64,000 nt of DNA, from assembly GCA_025618425.1 (NCBI GenBank), contig CM046841.1:5870883-5934882 (forward strand), given 5' to 3'. The stretch is from Heliocidaris tuberculata (taxonomy: Eukaryota > Echinodermata > Echinoidea > Camarodonta > Echinometridae). Made by a program: the position numbers and the translations under genes. Positions 51,579 to 63,203 of the stretch are shown here, piece after piece (the first letter of the stretch is position 1; every line of letters starts with the position of its first letter). The notes under the pieces are model-generated. The model saw only the letters and a list, made by a program, of their open reading frames with translations. It searched no databases and was not told the DNA's origin.

Positions 51579-54505
51579 TATTCTACTAATGAGGATACTC
51601 CTGAACAATGCAAAAGAATAAATGGTCATTTTGATCGGGGAACTGTAAGAGTTACAGTTTCCTGTTTTGATATAACACTGCCATTTTCACAAAACCCACA
51701 TGAACATAGGGAAGTCCTCATTATACAGGGTTTCATATTAAAGGAGTTGATCAGTTTCTGGATAATGAAAAGAGAAAAATACAAAAGAGGTTCCAGTTGA
51801 CCAGCTTCATGTGAACCTTTGATCGGGTCATCTGACCTATGACCTCTGCTCATCTTGAACCCTGTGAGCAACCATAGCATCATGCAATAATATGTAGGAC
51901 TGTATGTTAAAATATAATCAGAAACATAATCAATATTCGGGTTACAGCAGTCAAAGTAAAATGTTAATAGAATACTTTATTTACAATTCATTCATCTAAT
52001 TATATCTTGATTTTGACTGATGATGGAAATCTTGTTCTTGTTTTCTTCATCTTTGTATTCAAAGTAATGAAAACCATACTCCATGATTCAAATATGGCTA
52101 AATAAGATCAGTTATCAAAGAGAACAGTGATCAATTTACTGCTATAAAATCAATCTCCAGAATTGCCCTTTTCCTTGCAGTTATCTTTCAGTTAAAAAAG
52201 GGCATTTAAAATACAATAATATAACTGTATAACCATAATGATATTTGATAAGACAAAGAAGACATTTGCCTACATTATGTAATCTGAGATTAAATTCAGG
52301 ATTAAACTGTCATGAGTAGCTTCAATGGTCAATCTACCAAATGGCAAAGTTTTGTGAATCGGAGCATTTATCTCCATGAATGGATGGACCCAGTCCTTAG
52401 GAATATACCTCATGCATAAGCCAAAGAGAAAAAAAAATTCTGAAAATTTTGTACCGATTTCTGCAGCATCACAAAATACTAACTGATCTTTTAGAGGAAA
52501 AACACAGGAATTTAAATACTGGCAAAATACTGACAATTCAATATCACTGGTCTCTATTTCAGTTGGCTTCTCATTTTACTCTCCTATAAAATTCCAATTT
52601 ATGAATTAACATTTTTATAAACAAGTCTTTTTGTAGAGTCATAATATGAGAAAGAAAAATACAACTGATATCTCTATGGAGAAGTAAATCTTATGCAGTA
52701 ACTCAATAAAATTCCTATCCTTTTTAGTTAGCCTGTTGGCAGAGAACCCTTCCTAGTTGCCTATTAATAATATCAGCGTTGGTTCCAAGTCATCTTTAGA
52801 TCCCAACTCTTATGATCAGATCAATCTCTCATACAGCATGAATCCATGAGAATTATGTGTTCTTCAAGCTATAAGACTCGGTCTCCCCCACCCCCTTCCC
52901 TCTCTCTGTCTTTTAAAGGCAGTCTTATGTTTCAATGTGAAATGTGTCATGCAGCCCTAGTGCAGAACACTAGTGCAGAACCTATCAGCAGATTACTGCC
53001 CAGTTTGATTTGAAAGACCAACGGAATTCTAGCTCTGTGCGGTCATCACAGTGGCAAAACAAGGAACCTAAATTTGCACCTCTATTTTGGCAATTTATGA
53101 GCTAAAACTTCTCACACAAACTAATTTGTAGTTGATTGTCTGAAAAAACCTGAAATATGATGTCTGTTTTGTTGAGTTATAACAACATTTTGAAATGAAA
53201 TCATCCCAAAACTACATGTCTATTTTTTTCTGACACACGTCTACCCCTGCATAAATATTCATGATACTTATGTATATGTACATGTATATTCTATATTTAG
53301 AAAATGTTTCACTGATGCGACTTCTTTCTTTGCAGAGATATTATGTCTTTTTCACATAATATCTTGCAGCAATTTGGAGCAGAAAATTATGCGCAGTGAT
53401 GCCAAATTCACAATCTCGCACATACAATATTCATTAGTCAGCTGCAGTCAGCTCATTCATGGACTGCGCATGCCCATGACCCATGGACCACTCACTCGTT
53501 CAATTCACACAGCACAGCCGTACCCAGATTTCAACGCATGGTACAAGGTTGTAATATTTTTCTGTTATGTCAGCCTCCACAATTTGACACCGAGATCCCT
53601 TTTTTTTCTGACACAACTCTTTGTGGAAAATTCAGCTCCAGTAAATACCATACAGTTGTAGAAAATGTACAATTTACTGATTCATCACAGTGCTTTTCTT
53701 GCGAACCTAACCAAAATGAGGAATTTTAGAGGAAGTTTAGCAGATAAAATTTTCTGTGCGTAACTGAAGAAATCTCGCTAAATTTCATATTTTCTATTTG
53801 TCAAACTTTGATTTCGCAGTATTGTTGTGAAAGACACATCTATATTTAATTGTTTTTCGAACATTATGTTTACAAAAGGTGGTGTTTAATTCATTATTTT
53901 TCAGCTTGCATAATTTGTAAACAACTTTTAAAAGATTTTGGGAAAATACAAGAACTGGCGAGGTCAAAGGGGGTCAACTGAATGGAAATTTGCTCGCTAA
54001 TTATAGGGCTGGTCTACCACTGACGTTTGCTGACAATGGTCTTGACATACAAATGTTGCACATAGCACACACACTACTGGGATGTCATCCTAATTGTGAT
54101 TGAGATCTTAATTAATTGGAGCATGGCCTGAGAGCATTCACTTTGCTGTGAGAGAAGAATTTATTGAGAAAAACTTCCCTCCCAGGTGCAGATCAATTTG
54201 AATATTCTTTGTCAGTTGTAAAACCAAACCACAGGACTAATGATTTTACTATCAGAGGGATTACAGACGGTGTGATTTCTTCTACAGAAACTCGCTATGA
54301 TCTGACTTTACTACTGACGATCTAGACTCTATGCTTTCAATAATGACTGCAGATTATTGGGTCAGTATCTCAACCTTAGCCGATTATATAGGCAGCTTAT
54401 ATCTTTGTTACAAGAACAGCAAGAAATTCACATCCGTTGGTAGATCTTAACCAAGTTCATTGATAACAGTTCTCCACATTGTGCAAAAGCAAAGAAAGCT
54501 TGGTG
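51579..54505. other. Intergenic 3' flank of LTV1
   Basis: Mostly AT-rich. A hairpin TGCAGAGATATTATGT / ACATAATATCTTGCA lies at 53333-53371. TTTATT at 54160-54165 is a possible AATAAA for LTV1 on the minus strand. No protein gene recognised. Confidence 0.45.
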
Positions 54506-54619
54506 CTATAAGATCTTGATTCCTTGCATGTTCTGTTTGAGGTTGTGCATCACTTTATTCTGACGTTTCTCCTCATCTTTGAACACCTGCTGGTTAGCTT
54601 TCTTTTCTACTCTCCTCTC
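54506..54619 (-). CDS. LTV1: LTV1 exon I (terminal)
   Basis: It encodes ERRVEKKANQQVFKDEEKRQ and NKVMHNLKQNMQGIKIL, ending with TAG at 54508-54506. Human ends ERRVEKKANKLAFKLEKRRQ and ..NLKKNVEGLKL. A possible AATAAA on this strand lies at 54165-54160. Confidence 0.95.
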   Translation of the reverse strand, partial: ERRVEKKANQQVFKDEEKRQNKVMHNLKQNMQGIKIL

Positions 54620-54862
54620 CTGAAAGATGGACATAAGACCAATATAAAATAAAAACAAATCAAACTCATTCTTTTTTTGTCAATCACAACTTCATTATAG
54701 AAACACTAAACAAATCCAACAACTGACATTACACAGGGCTCCACACAACTTATTTATTTATTTTTTTTTTCTATTTTTTTTTTTTATTTTTTTTATTTTT
54801 AATTTTTTAATTTATTTATTTTTTTTATTCATTTTTTTTTTTATTTTTTAATTTATTTTTAT

Positions 54863-54896
<34 letters not shown>

Positions 54897-57800
54897 ATTT
54901 TTTTTTTTTGGGGGGGGGTATGAGTTTAAAACTTAGGGTCCGTGTGCTCCAGCAACCTGTTTTACATTTTGAAATTTGCGGGTCCAGAGAAAAATTCAGG
55001 GGGGGGGTGGGTGGATTGATATACACCTGGCCCCTGTGAGTATCATTATTGACATGTAACCTGCATCAGAAACATGATACGGTACATGATACGGTACATG
55101 GACTAACAACACAGGAAAACAGGGATAGATATAAAGAGGGAGTGAACCACTTCATTGGCCCACCAGAGCTCTCACTGAGAGTCTGCTGTTTCTCCACAAT
55201 GAATAAATCTGTAAATGTTTGGTGAGGCTGTTGTTCACATTTTGCACAAATATACAACAACAACAAAGGAAAAAAAAAAGGATAGAGAGCTCAAAAAGAG
55301 ATACAGAGAAAGAAAAAAATACAGAAAGAGAGGGAAAGATAAAGAAATATAAAAGAGATAAGATGAATTGGGAAAAATATAGAGAGAGGGGAGAGAGAGA
55401 GGGGAGAGAGAGAGAGAATGAGAGAAAGAGAGAGAGAGAGTGTGTGAGATGAAGAAGATGTTGAACGCACCTTTTTAGCTAGTTTGACAGCTTGTTTCCT
55501 TTCTCTCTTCTCCTCTGGTGATTCCTTCACTCCTTTTACTCTACTCGTTGTCATGACAGGAAGGCGGTTTTCTTCAAACTCCTCCCTCTCTTGCTGTTTC
55601 TTGGTCGGACCATGCGAGGGCAGCACATGCAGTGGCATGCCTGATTTCTGAGATAGTTTGATCTGACCATGTTCATCTGAGTTGCTCGTCTAGTTCAAAC
55701 AAAGTAAAGGGAAATTCATATCAACTCATTCATTTCTTTGCATACTTTAAAGGAAAGCTTGAGTTCTTGGAAAGGTAAGAAATAATTTGTGAGCTTTCGC
55801 ATTCTTATTTTGTTAGTTTGGATGATTGTCATAGCAGATATGTCCCCTGAAAAGGATTGCCCTTCAAATGCCCTCACATTCAAAATATGATGATAAGCGG
55901 CTGAAATGTTCAGGCCAAACATTTAAGTGTAGTCCCATATACATATTTCTGTGTGCAGTGCATGTGACTCTCAGCAGGATTGAGTCAATTTCTTATCATT
56001 TTGGTGATTCCAAAACCTTACAGCAAACACCAGTTCTTATGTGCAATACAATCAACCTTTCCTAACTGCTTTGAAACAGTTTCTTTCACAATTCAACCTC
56101 ATGGCCAGAACTCAACTTTATCTTTAAGCATTTCTTCTCAGCTTTTATTCTTCTCTCCCTTAAAGGGCTGGTCAGACTTGGCCGATAAGGTAAAAAAAAA
56201 ATTTGATCAAAGGTCCATCCTACTACACCTGTACTATTATTAACAAACATGAGCATACTCACACTTACATACAGCAATGTAAGGTGGAACTTTCATTGAA
56301 AATCTGGTTATTGTTATTGTTATTTGTCAAGTCTGACGGCCCTTTAGTCTACTTCAGTGTTGTCATTTCTTTTCATTCACTAATTCTGCTAAATAACATA
56401 AATAAATCTAAAAATCTACATTAATTTCAAGGGAATAAAAAGACATCTAGAAGAAAAATTGGAAGTAAACAAAAATATATATATGTAGATAAAATAAAAA
56501 TATGTAGAGGGATAGAGATAAATGACAACCCACCTGACGTTTCTTCTTGATGGGTTCCTTGATAGTAGTAGGATGATTATAGAGTGTAGAGTATGTACTA
56601 AGTATTGATTCACAGTCCCATTGTTCTTTCTTCTCATCAATATACATCTTAATCTTCTCTTCTTTCTCTTCTTCTTCTTCATCATCATCATCACATTCCT
56701 GATGATACCCTGTCTTGGATGTCTCTATGTCATTCATTGTTCTGTCAAACAATTATCAGAAATCACATTTGAATACTTTTCAATCACGAAATGCAAAGAA
56801 CGTATCTTAACCCATTGCTTACAGGAAACGAGTGATCCCTGTGTTTAAGCCTATGGGAATAAGAAAATTCAGTAGTCAACGAGTTAAAACTGTCTGTGAG
56901 ATGTGCTTTGATCCATAAAAGCGAAACGATTTAGAATTGTTCAACTAATAGAATAATGTCTTTATTATGTACATGTATATCAAAAGTGGTGCAATCAAAG
57001 TGGTCACTATATAAAAACATTTTTTTTAGTCTTTGATCAGCCTGTACCAGGGCTATTGATATCAATATCATTATCATCATAATCAGTGTTGTAGCTGCTG
57101 TAATCATTAGCACTATCCACAAACATCATTAACATGCCCTCACACAAACACTCACACTTAAATCACATTTAAGTAACTTCACTTTCTTTTATCATCATTA
57201 CACAACATCTTGTTTCTATTTTCGGTAGCATGAATTTCCATTCCTACAACTTGGGCTTGAAGATTAAATCTATGAAATACCTGACTTTAGTTGCCTCTTC
57301 AAAAGCCTTGACAGCTTGCTGTAGAACCAGACTCTCTTCTCGTACATGTCCTTCAATTTCATCCTGATCTAATGCTCCTATCTCCATGTCATCATACTCC
57401 TCAAAGATCTATGAAACAATACAACAAAATTTTCAATTGATAATCAGCAGTAACAAGAAATAAGTTGGCTACATTATTTCTATAAATATTGCATCATATT
57501 AGGCAAACTTTGGCACAAGCATTTCCCTTTTTGGAGTCGTTGACATCCATACATTGATACTGATGCAATCTATTTGGTCAGGATTTAGAAAATGCATATT
57601 AATATTAGCTCAAAGTGGGATCATAGTGAGTTTCAATGGGGTAAATCACAACATCCCCAAAATGGTGAAATCCTTAGTCTTGTGATTTTCATGACTGTCA
57701 GTTCTTAGGTAATGCATTTACCACCCAAAGGCTTCACAATATCTGCCCCAACAGAGGTCTATCAATTTACAATAAATTCTTCTTCCGAGCCAAACTGAAT

Positions 57801-60800
57801 TCTCTCTGATCTTTAATAGGCCATGCTCAGAGTAACCATGTCCTATGTTCAGGGTAACCATGTCCTATGCTCAGAATAACCATGTCCCATGCTCAGAGTA
57901 ACGATATCCCGTGTTCAGAGTAACCATGTCCCATGCTCAGAGTAACCATGTCCCATGCTCAGAGTAACCATGTCCCATGCTCAGAGTAACCATGTCCCGT
58001 GCTAAGAGTAACCATGTCCTGTGCTCAGAGTAACCATGTCCCGTGCTCAGAGTAACCATGTCCCGTGCTCAGAGTAACCATGTCCCATGCTCAGAGTAAC
58101 CATGTCCCATTCTAAGAGTAACCATGTCCCATGCTCAGAGTAACCATGTCCCGTGCTAAGAGTAACCATGTCCTGTGCTCAGAGTAACCATGTCCCGTGC
58201 TCAGAGTAACCATGTCCCGTGCTCAGAGTAACCATGTCCCATGCTCAGAGTAACCATGTCCCATTCTAAGAGTAACCATGTCCCATGCTCAGAGCAACCA
58301 TGTCCTAGAAGTTGTTGCTGCATGTGAGACCTGTATGAGCAAAATGTGATGCATTGCACATAAAAAAATTCTGAAGTTTGTGCTCTAACTAAACTGATAC
58401 TTACCTTCTCAAATCTGTCATCAAGAAGAGTCAATCCTTCATTCCTCTTCATGACAGATGATGTCAATGAATAGTTAGTGAATCTTGATTTAGTCTCTTC
58501 TGATGCAAACGACTTCTGATCCATGTCATCAAGATCATCGCTGTCATAATTCTCTCCGCTCTCCTCCTCATCTTCCTCCTCCTCATCATCATAATCATCA
58601 GAAGCAGCAAGATATACATCTTGTGATCTGATTTGAAGAATTAGAATAATCACATATCCAAATAGAAATAATCAACAAATTTTCTTTATTTGGCCTTCCA
58701 AATCATTATTTAAAACAAACATGATTTTGATAGTGCATTATTCTCAATGTGGATTCCTTCTGATTCTTTGGCATCTAAAGTCTTTGCTGAAGGCATTCAA
58801 ATTCCAAATCAAAGCAAACTATATTTTGGAATTATCAATTTTGTTTCAAAAAGTCCCTCCTTTTTGAGACATCACTGAAAATAATGCTGAACTAACTACA
58901 AGGCATTAACTTTTTCTTCGTATTTGAGTACCAATTTTCAAAAATAAGAATAGAACAACCTGACATTGTTTTATTAATGCTAGTGTGATATTGTTCAGAT
59001 TTACCAATAAATATGAATTTCTTGATTGCAATGACCCTATGAAACATGCTATCTTCTTCTAACATTTGGATTTTCAAATCAATACACATTCTGTAATCAT
59101 GATATTACAACAACGTCTTACCCAGTAATAGGTTTATTACTCTGTGCCAACATCATAAATTCATCATCCAGTTCATTGTCAGGATCATCAAAATCAAAAT
59201 CATCATCCATGGCAGCTACGATGTCAGGGTCTAGATCAAGTCTGGGTCCTAAGAGAACAAATATTATAATACTTATTATCATTGCTACATGTATTTATAG
59301 TATTCTTTGATGAAAGGTGAAGGGTGAATACTTCCACCATACATCTATGATTAATTGTTCTTACTTCATGCATGACTTCTATGCCATTTCAAGATTTATC
59401 CATGCCTAGGTTGCTTTATTATTAACAATCTCTTTGAATAATATCTCTAAATAGTCCTATCATCTCTATCAATCTGTCTATACACAAGTGCAGAATACCT
59501 GACAAATCTCATCACATTAAAACATTCAAATTCTACAGAGACACAGGGACATTAAGCCCATCTGTGACAAGTCTAACAATCTGAAACCATGTACATACAT
59601 ACTTACCTGAGATGGGTGCTGCTCTGTTCAATAGTCCTATCTCTTCTTCCTGTTCAGATTGAAAAACTACAGCTGGGAGCTGAAGGGTCGGTTTCTGGGA
59701 GGAGAGAGAGAAAAAGAGAGGAGTAATCAAGTCACATCTTCAAAAGTCACTCATTTTTTAAAAGAAATGAGAAAACAGTCATTGGGCTGCCAGATACATG
59801 TAGAGGGTATCTGAAAATGTCAATGGGCACTGATATATTGCATACGCTGAGTGGTCCATACAAAGATGTTACAATATGGCACTGCCTCGCAAGTCGCAAG
59901 CCTCTCAAGAAGCGCCCTCTAGAGCCTGATGACATGTGATGGTGCCTGATGATGCTGTCACTTTAAAACTGAGCCAATAACATTGCTTAACATTTATCAG
60001 TTCTACTTCAGTGGCTAAGAATCAACTGTTTAATAAAGACATATTGGCAACTGAAATCAATACTGCTATGTTTCAAATAATGAGATGAATGCGATCAATC
60101 GGATAAAATGCAATAAAATGTAAATGTCTCAAAGTGCACACTATCAATGTCATAGCCAAGATGTGCAATATCTGATTTCATCCTAGCTTTTGTCTATACA
60201 AGACCTATCTGCACCTAAACGTGAGTTGTACAGGTTAACTCTCCACAAAATGAATGAACTACACATGTATCTATCCACCCTTGACAGAAAAAAAGTGGTG
60301 AAACATGTACATGGTAAAGAAGACGAATACATTAATTTAATACATCAGTGATAAGAAACCAAATATGTTTTTGGTAAGCTCAAAAGAGGACTAGGCAATC
60401 TGTGCTGAATGGTGGTTCACTCACCTCTGATAAATCTTCCACTTCAAAATGAACATTCTTTGTTGGTTTAGATGTTGTTGGATGCTGACTAAGCTCCCAG
60501 GAATTTTCAGCCTTAGATTCCCGAAGATGCTGCATGTAATCATAATCATCTGCATAGTAGACCCCATACTTCTGTTGCTCTTCAATTTGACTCTGTTTCT
60601 TCTGCAACACAAACATCATCAAGGCACAATTCAACACTAAATGTCAACTCATGCTTCCCATTCCTAGAGATCTTACACAATTTTTTTTTTCCAGGAAACT
60701 ATATCTTGCGATTTTGTGACATCTGTGGTACTACCATTTCTTACTTTTTCATGTTTTAAAAAGAAATTTATCATCATAATGTAAATAGAATAAAATATGA

Positions 60801-61497
60801 TATAATGGTTGATTTGTGAAAGTGAAAGTCAAGTGAAGATCAAGTCATTTTTATCTATATACATGTATCATAAACATGGCAATGTATTTCTAACCAGATA
60901 TCACAATGTTTAACTTCAAGGCAACACAAATGATATAACTTTTAACCTCAAAGCTATAACTTGACACTGAACTTAAAACAATGTTGCATCATTTTTCTAT
61001 CTTTATTTTAAGGGAATATTTAGACTGACTCTCAAACTTTTGGACAGCATAAGAGAGAGAGAGGGAGAGAAAGAGAAAGCGAGAAAGATAGAGAAAGAGA
61101 GAGAAAAAGAAAGAGAGAGAGAGAAAATGGCTTGTATTGTTAGACTTAACAGTAAACTGAAATTGACTAGACAAAGTCAGATGCGTTCCAAATATCATTA
61201 TTAATCTTTCTATTTATTCTTCTAAATTTAAAAAAAAATGGAATTGTAGACAAAGAATGAAAAGGAATTTATCCACATCACCAATTTGAAAAGGAGAAGG
61301 TGATTTGTCTAGCCATCTAACGTAATCATTTGCTTTGATGAACTTACCTGGTTAGGGTTATCAAGCGGCTGTAGAACAAACTTAGAACTCTGATCATCCG
61401 CTTGGAGAGGATCACGTTGACTTCTATGAACAAGACTGAATGTTACTGCATTCTTCTTGTCAATGAACTTCTTCTTCTTCCCTGGCTGAAACATCAC
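54506..61497 (-). CDS. LTV1: LTV1, 40S ribosomal subunit biogenesis factor (9 coding exons, about 474 aa)
   Basis: LTV1 assists late maturation and nuclear export of the pre-40S ribosomal subunit. Coding exons in transcript order (minus strand): 61485-61348, 60601-60425, 59694-59607, 59248-59122, 58627-58405, 57408-57281, 56741-56534, 55689-55471, 54619-54506. All borders are GT-AG and the frame is kept; the sum is 473 codons plus a start, against about 475 aa in human. Family blocks are visible in order: KKKKFIDKKNAVTFSLVHRS, YYADDYDYMQHLRE, LPAVVFQS.EEEIGLLNRAAP, DPDIVAAMDDDFDFDDPDNE, EETKSRFTNYSLTSSVMKRN, EEYDDMEIGALD, EQWDCESILSTYSTLYNHPT, GMPLHVLP, and the basic C-terminus ERRVEKKANQ. 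The start is uncertain: ATG at 61494-61492 would give MFQPGKKKK without splicing, but ttcag just before CCA looks like an acceptor, which would put ATG in an upstream exon. Confidence 0.96.
54748..54918 (+). repeat. T-rich low-complexity tract
   Basis: Nearly pure T with scattered A, then (ATT)n and a G-run at 54909-54918, in the LTV1 intron between exons H and I. Confidence 0.95.
55263..55450 (+). repeat. GA-rich tract in LTV1 intron
   Basis: Purine-rich (GA)n-like sequence that ends about 20 bp from the donor of exon H. A similar tract sits at 61046-61127 in the first intron. Confidence 0.9.
55471..55689 (-). CDS. LTV1: LTV1 exon H
   Basis: It encodes SDEHGQIKLSQKSGMPLHVL and PEEKRERKQAVKLAKK, matching IRISSKTGIPLNVLPKKGLT and KEDKRARKQAIKEERK. 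73 codons, phase 0 both ends. Confidence 0.95.
55690..56533 (-). other. LTV1 intron between exons G and H
   Basis: 55735-56110 is related, in inverted orientation, to 27110-27500 in a dystrobrevin intron: both carry CACAGAAATGTGTATATGGG-like and CACATTTTGAATGTGAG-like motifs on opposite strands. This is a dispersed repeat. No exon seen. Confidence 0.6.
56534..56741 (-). CDS. LTV1: LTV1 exon G
   Basis: It encodes TMNDIETSKTGYHQECDDDD, a Glu-rich run, then KEQWDCESILSTYSTLYNHP. The last part matches KEKWDCESICSTYSNLYNHP. Donor gtgggt, phase 0 out. Confidence 0.95.
56742..57280 (-). other. LTV1 intron between exons F and G
   Basis: AT-rich; no element recognised. Confidence 0.6.
57281..57408 (-). 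CDS. LTV1: LTV1 exon F
   Basis: It encodes IFEEYDDMEIGALDQDEIEG then VLQQAVKAFEEATKVR, matching FYEQYDDDEIGALDNAELEG. No single ORF marks it because it is short; it was placed by the acceptor at 57410-57409 and the phase match to its neighbours. Confidence 0.93.
57826..58310. repeat. 22-bp minisatellite with higher-order structure
   Basis: About 22 units of TCCCATGCTCAGAGTAACCA plus TG in the LTV1 intron between exons E and F. Unit variants repeat in a seven-unit (154-bp) order: the series starting at 57995 recurs at 58149. Confidence 0.95.
58405..58627 (-). CDS. LTV1: LTV1 exon E
   Basis: A long acidic stretch (DDYDDEEEEDEEESGENYDS) leads into EETKSRFTNYSLTSSVMKRN and LTLLDDRFEK, the best conserved LTV1 block. 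Acceptor tcttcaaatcag, donor gtaagt, phase 0 out. Confidence 0.96.
58628..59121 (-). other. LTV1 intron between exons D and E
   Basis: AT-rich, nothing recognised. Confidence 0.6.
59122..59248 (-). CDS. LTV1: LTV1 exon D
   Basis: It encodes RLDLDPDIVAAMDDDFDFDD and PDNELDDEFMMLAQSNKPIT, the conserved acidic DPDIVAALDDDFDFDDPDN block. Phase 1 in, 2 out. Confidence 0.95.
59249..59606 (-). other. LTV1 intron between exons C and D
   Basis: AT-rich, nothing recognised. Confidence 0.6.
59607..59694 (-). CDS. LTV1: LTV1 exon C
   Basis: It encodes KPTLQLPAVVFQSEQEEEIG and LLNRAAPIS, matching IKLPSSVFASEFEEDVGLLN. Donor gtaagt, phase 1 out. Confidence 0.95.
59695..60424 (-). other. LTV1 intron between exons B and C
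   Basis: AT-rich, a purine-rich start at 59699-59721, otherwise nothing recognised. Confidence 0.6.
60425..60601 (-). CDS. LTV1: LTV1 exon B
   Basis: It encodes KKQSQIEEQQKYGVYYADDY then DYMQHLRESKAENSWE, matching EQRKYGVFFDDDYDYLQHLKE of vertebrates. 177 nt, phase 0 at both ends, donor gtgagt. Confidence 0.95.
60602..61347 (-). other. LTV1 intron between exons A and B
   Basis: Contains the GA-rich tract at 61046-61127. No exon seen. Confidence 0.6.
61348..61494 (-). CDS. LTV1: LTV1 exon A (N-terminus)
   Basis: It encodes PGKKKKFIDKKNAVTFSLVH and RSQRDPLQADDQSS, matching human KKKPFIEKKKAVSFHLVHRSQRDPL. The donor is gtaagt. The 5' border is either an acceptor at 61487-61486 or a start at 61494; both keep the frame. 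Confidence 0.93.
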
Positions 61498-61689
61498 AAT
61501 AATAACAATTACATGTAGACTACTAGTATATTATATGCATAATTCATATCTATTGGCCTTGACAAACTCATATGTACATGTATGCATAAAGAGCCCAAGG
61601 GTTCTTATTACCTTATTACCAAATCTACTGGGAAAATGCAGTTACTTCTGCAGTCAAGTTTCCAGGTCTATCTTCTCCATTCTATCTCT

Positions 61690-61953
61690 CTCTACCTGGT
61701 TGGGTAAATTCTTTGTGTCTGTGTACTGTGCCAATGGGGTGGAATATGTCACTATTCCCATCATCCCATGGGTGAACATATCAATGCGACACAGACCAAA
61801 ACTTGTCTAACTTTGTCTTGAAGCTATTGACTGTTGAAGCCATGACTAGGTCTGCAGGCAAAGAATTCTACTCATTGACTAATCTGACACTGGTGTTCTG
61901 TCTCACATTAAGTCTGCTCCTTCCTACGAACAACTTTTAGGGATGGCCACATG
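61690..61953 (-). mobile_element. LINE reverse transcriptase C-terminus, distal half
   Basis: The minus strand reads KLFVRRSRLNVRQNTSVRLV then NSLPADLVMASTVNSFKTKL, the C-terminal block of CR1/Jockey-type ORF2 (..WNSLPAEVV..SVNSFK..LD). In-frame stops show it is dead. Its upstream half lies at 63015-63195, beyond an inserted element. Confidence 0.8.
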
Positions 61954-63014
61954 TAGACCGAGAAATCAGTCTATTTCGTTTGGGGATATGCTCCGCTGAG
62001 ACGACGTCTGGCTTTGCGGAATCCCTCTCCTACACAGACCGAAGTCTGCCCCAGCCACTCCCATTGGGGTCCATCGCTATGTGTTTCCCTATGGTGCTAC
62101 AAATATTTGGCTCATCGCGGAGGAGCTACACACTCATATGCATTACTTTTGCTTTGGCCAAAGTTTGATGAAAATATCATAAATACCACATCACATAAAA
62201 TCACCAACTCTACTCATACTTACATGACAATCAAAAAACTTGCAATAGGAGTGATAATTTGTATGTTTTCAATATTTCTTTGGCAAAACAAATGCAACAG
62301 AATGTCACAAACGATCTTTTCTCAGTGCTGGTCTCTCGAAAATCAGAGTTCTAATCACCATTGCGCACACGCAGTAGTGCTTCAACATGGGAGAAAAGAT
62401 CATTCGTGATCGTTCACGACATAATATTCTCGCCTTTTTTTTTCATCGGAAAATATTCAGATCGTAAAATTCATCTCTTTCACGCAAGTTTATGAATTTT
62501 TATTGCAGTTTAAGTAAGGTTTGTGAGATTATCTTACGTGTTATTTGTGATATTTTTACCGAAATACGGTGAAACAAAAAATTTATCAGCTTTGACTGCA
62601 TTTGAGTGCAGAGCTCCACTTCTGAGCTGGGACCTACGTACGCGCGTGCGTTCACTATGCTAGTATTCCGTTTGCCTTGATTCACTTGCTTTAACCCCGT
62701 TGACAACATGGCAAAACGGGGTTAATTTCCTGTAAATCTTGGATTATTTAAAAAATCAGGTGGGTGCACTATATTAAGTATATGATGATCATTATATCCC
62801 GTGTAGTTTTTATTCATTTACGACTGGATTTTAAAGGGGATTACGTGTTGGGGCGAGGTACCTCATACTTTTCGTCCATAGACCCAACACTTAAGGCAGG
62901 CGAAGAGGTACTCGACTACGATGACTATGGGAGGCTTCCGTCTGTCTTGGAGGAGAGCCTCAAAAGTCAAAAAATGTTTTAAAACTCCTCCAAACAGACA
63001 GATTTTTCTGTCTA
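61954..63014. mobile_element. 1.06-kb inverted-repeat transposon inside the LINE remnant
   Basis: TAGACCGAGAAATCAGTCT at the left and the inverse of AGACAGATTTTTCTGTCTA at the right, 3 mismatches in 19. The direct repeat GGCCACATG flanks it (61945-61953, 63015-63023). The broken LINE frame reads continuously when it is removed. Contains an inner palindrome, ACGATCTTTTCTC / GAGAAAAGATC (62307-62405). No transposase seen. Confidence 0.82.
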
Positions 63015-63200
63015 GGCCACATGTTGTCTGAGTAGAACATGTAGCAGACGTGAAGGACAAGTCTTTGTTCAAATCATCGATGCCATGGATGATCTTGTAG
63101 GTCTAAATCATGTCACCTCTTTGCATTCTGTACTGGATGGAAGGTAGCTTCAAGGCACAGAGTCTTCTTTGTGTCATGTGTGTCCTCCTCCCCTCCTCCT
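63015..63200 (-). mobile_element. LINE reverse transcriptase C-terminus, proximal half
   Basis: Minus strand reads RRLCALKLPSIQYRMQRGDM then TYKIIHGIDDLNKDLSFTSA, the motif L..L.LPSL.YRR.RGDMI..YKIIHG of CR1/Jockey-like ORF2. One in-frame stop. 5' part missing. Confidence 0.8.
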
Positions 63201-63203
63201 TCA

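Noticed and set aside
51252..51800. 182-codon frame
   Set aside because: It runs through a 140-bp pogo-like MITE and shows no family motif; composition is like its non-coding surroundings.
57826..58310. Regular 22-bp repeats that might suggest a CRISPR array
   Set aside because: Units are contiguous without unique spacers and lie in an intron of an animal gene; it is a minisatellite.
62014..62409. 131-codon plus-strand frame upstream of LTV1
   Set aside because: Lies inside the 1.06-kb inverted-repeat element; no transposase motif such as a DDE signature or zinc finger is visible.
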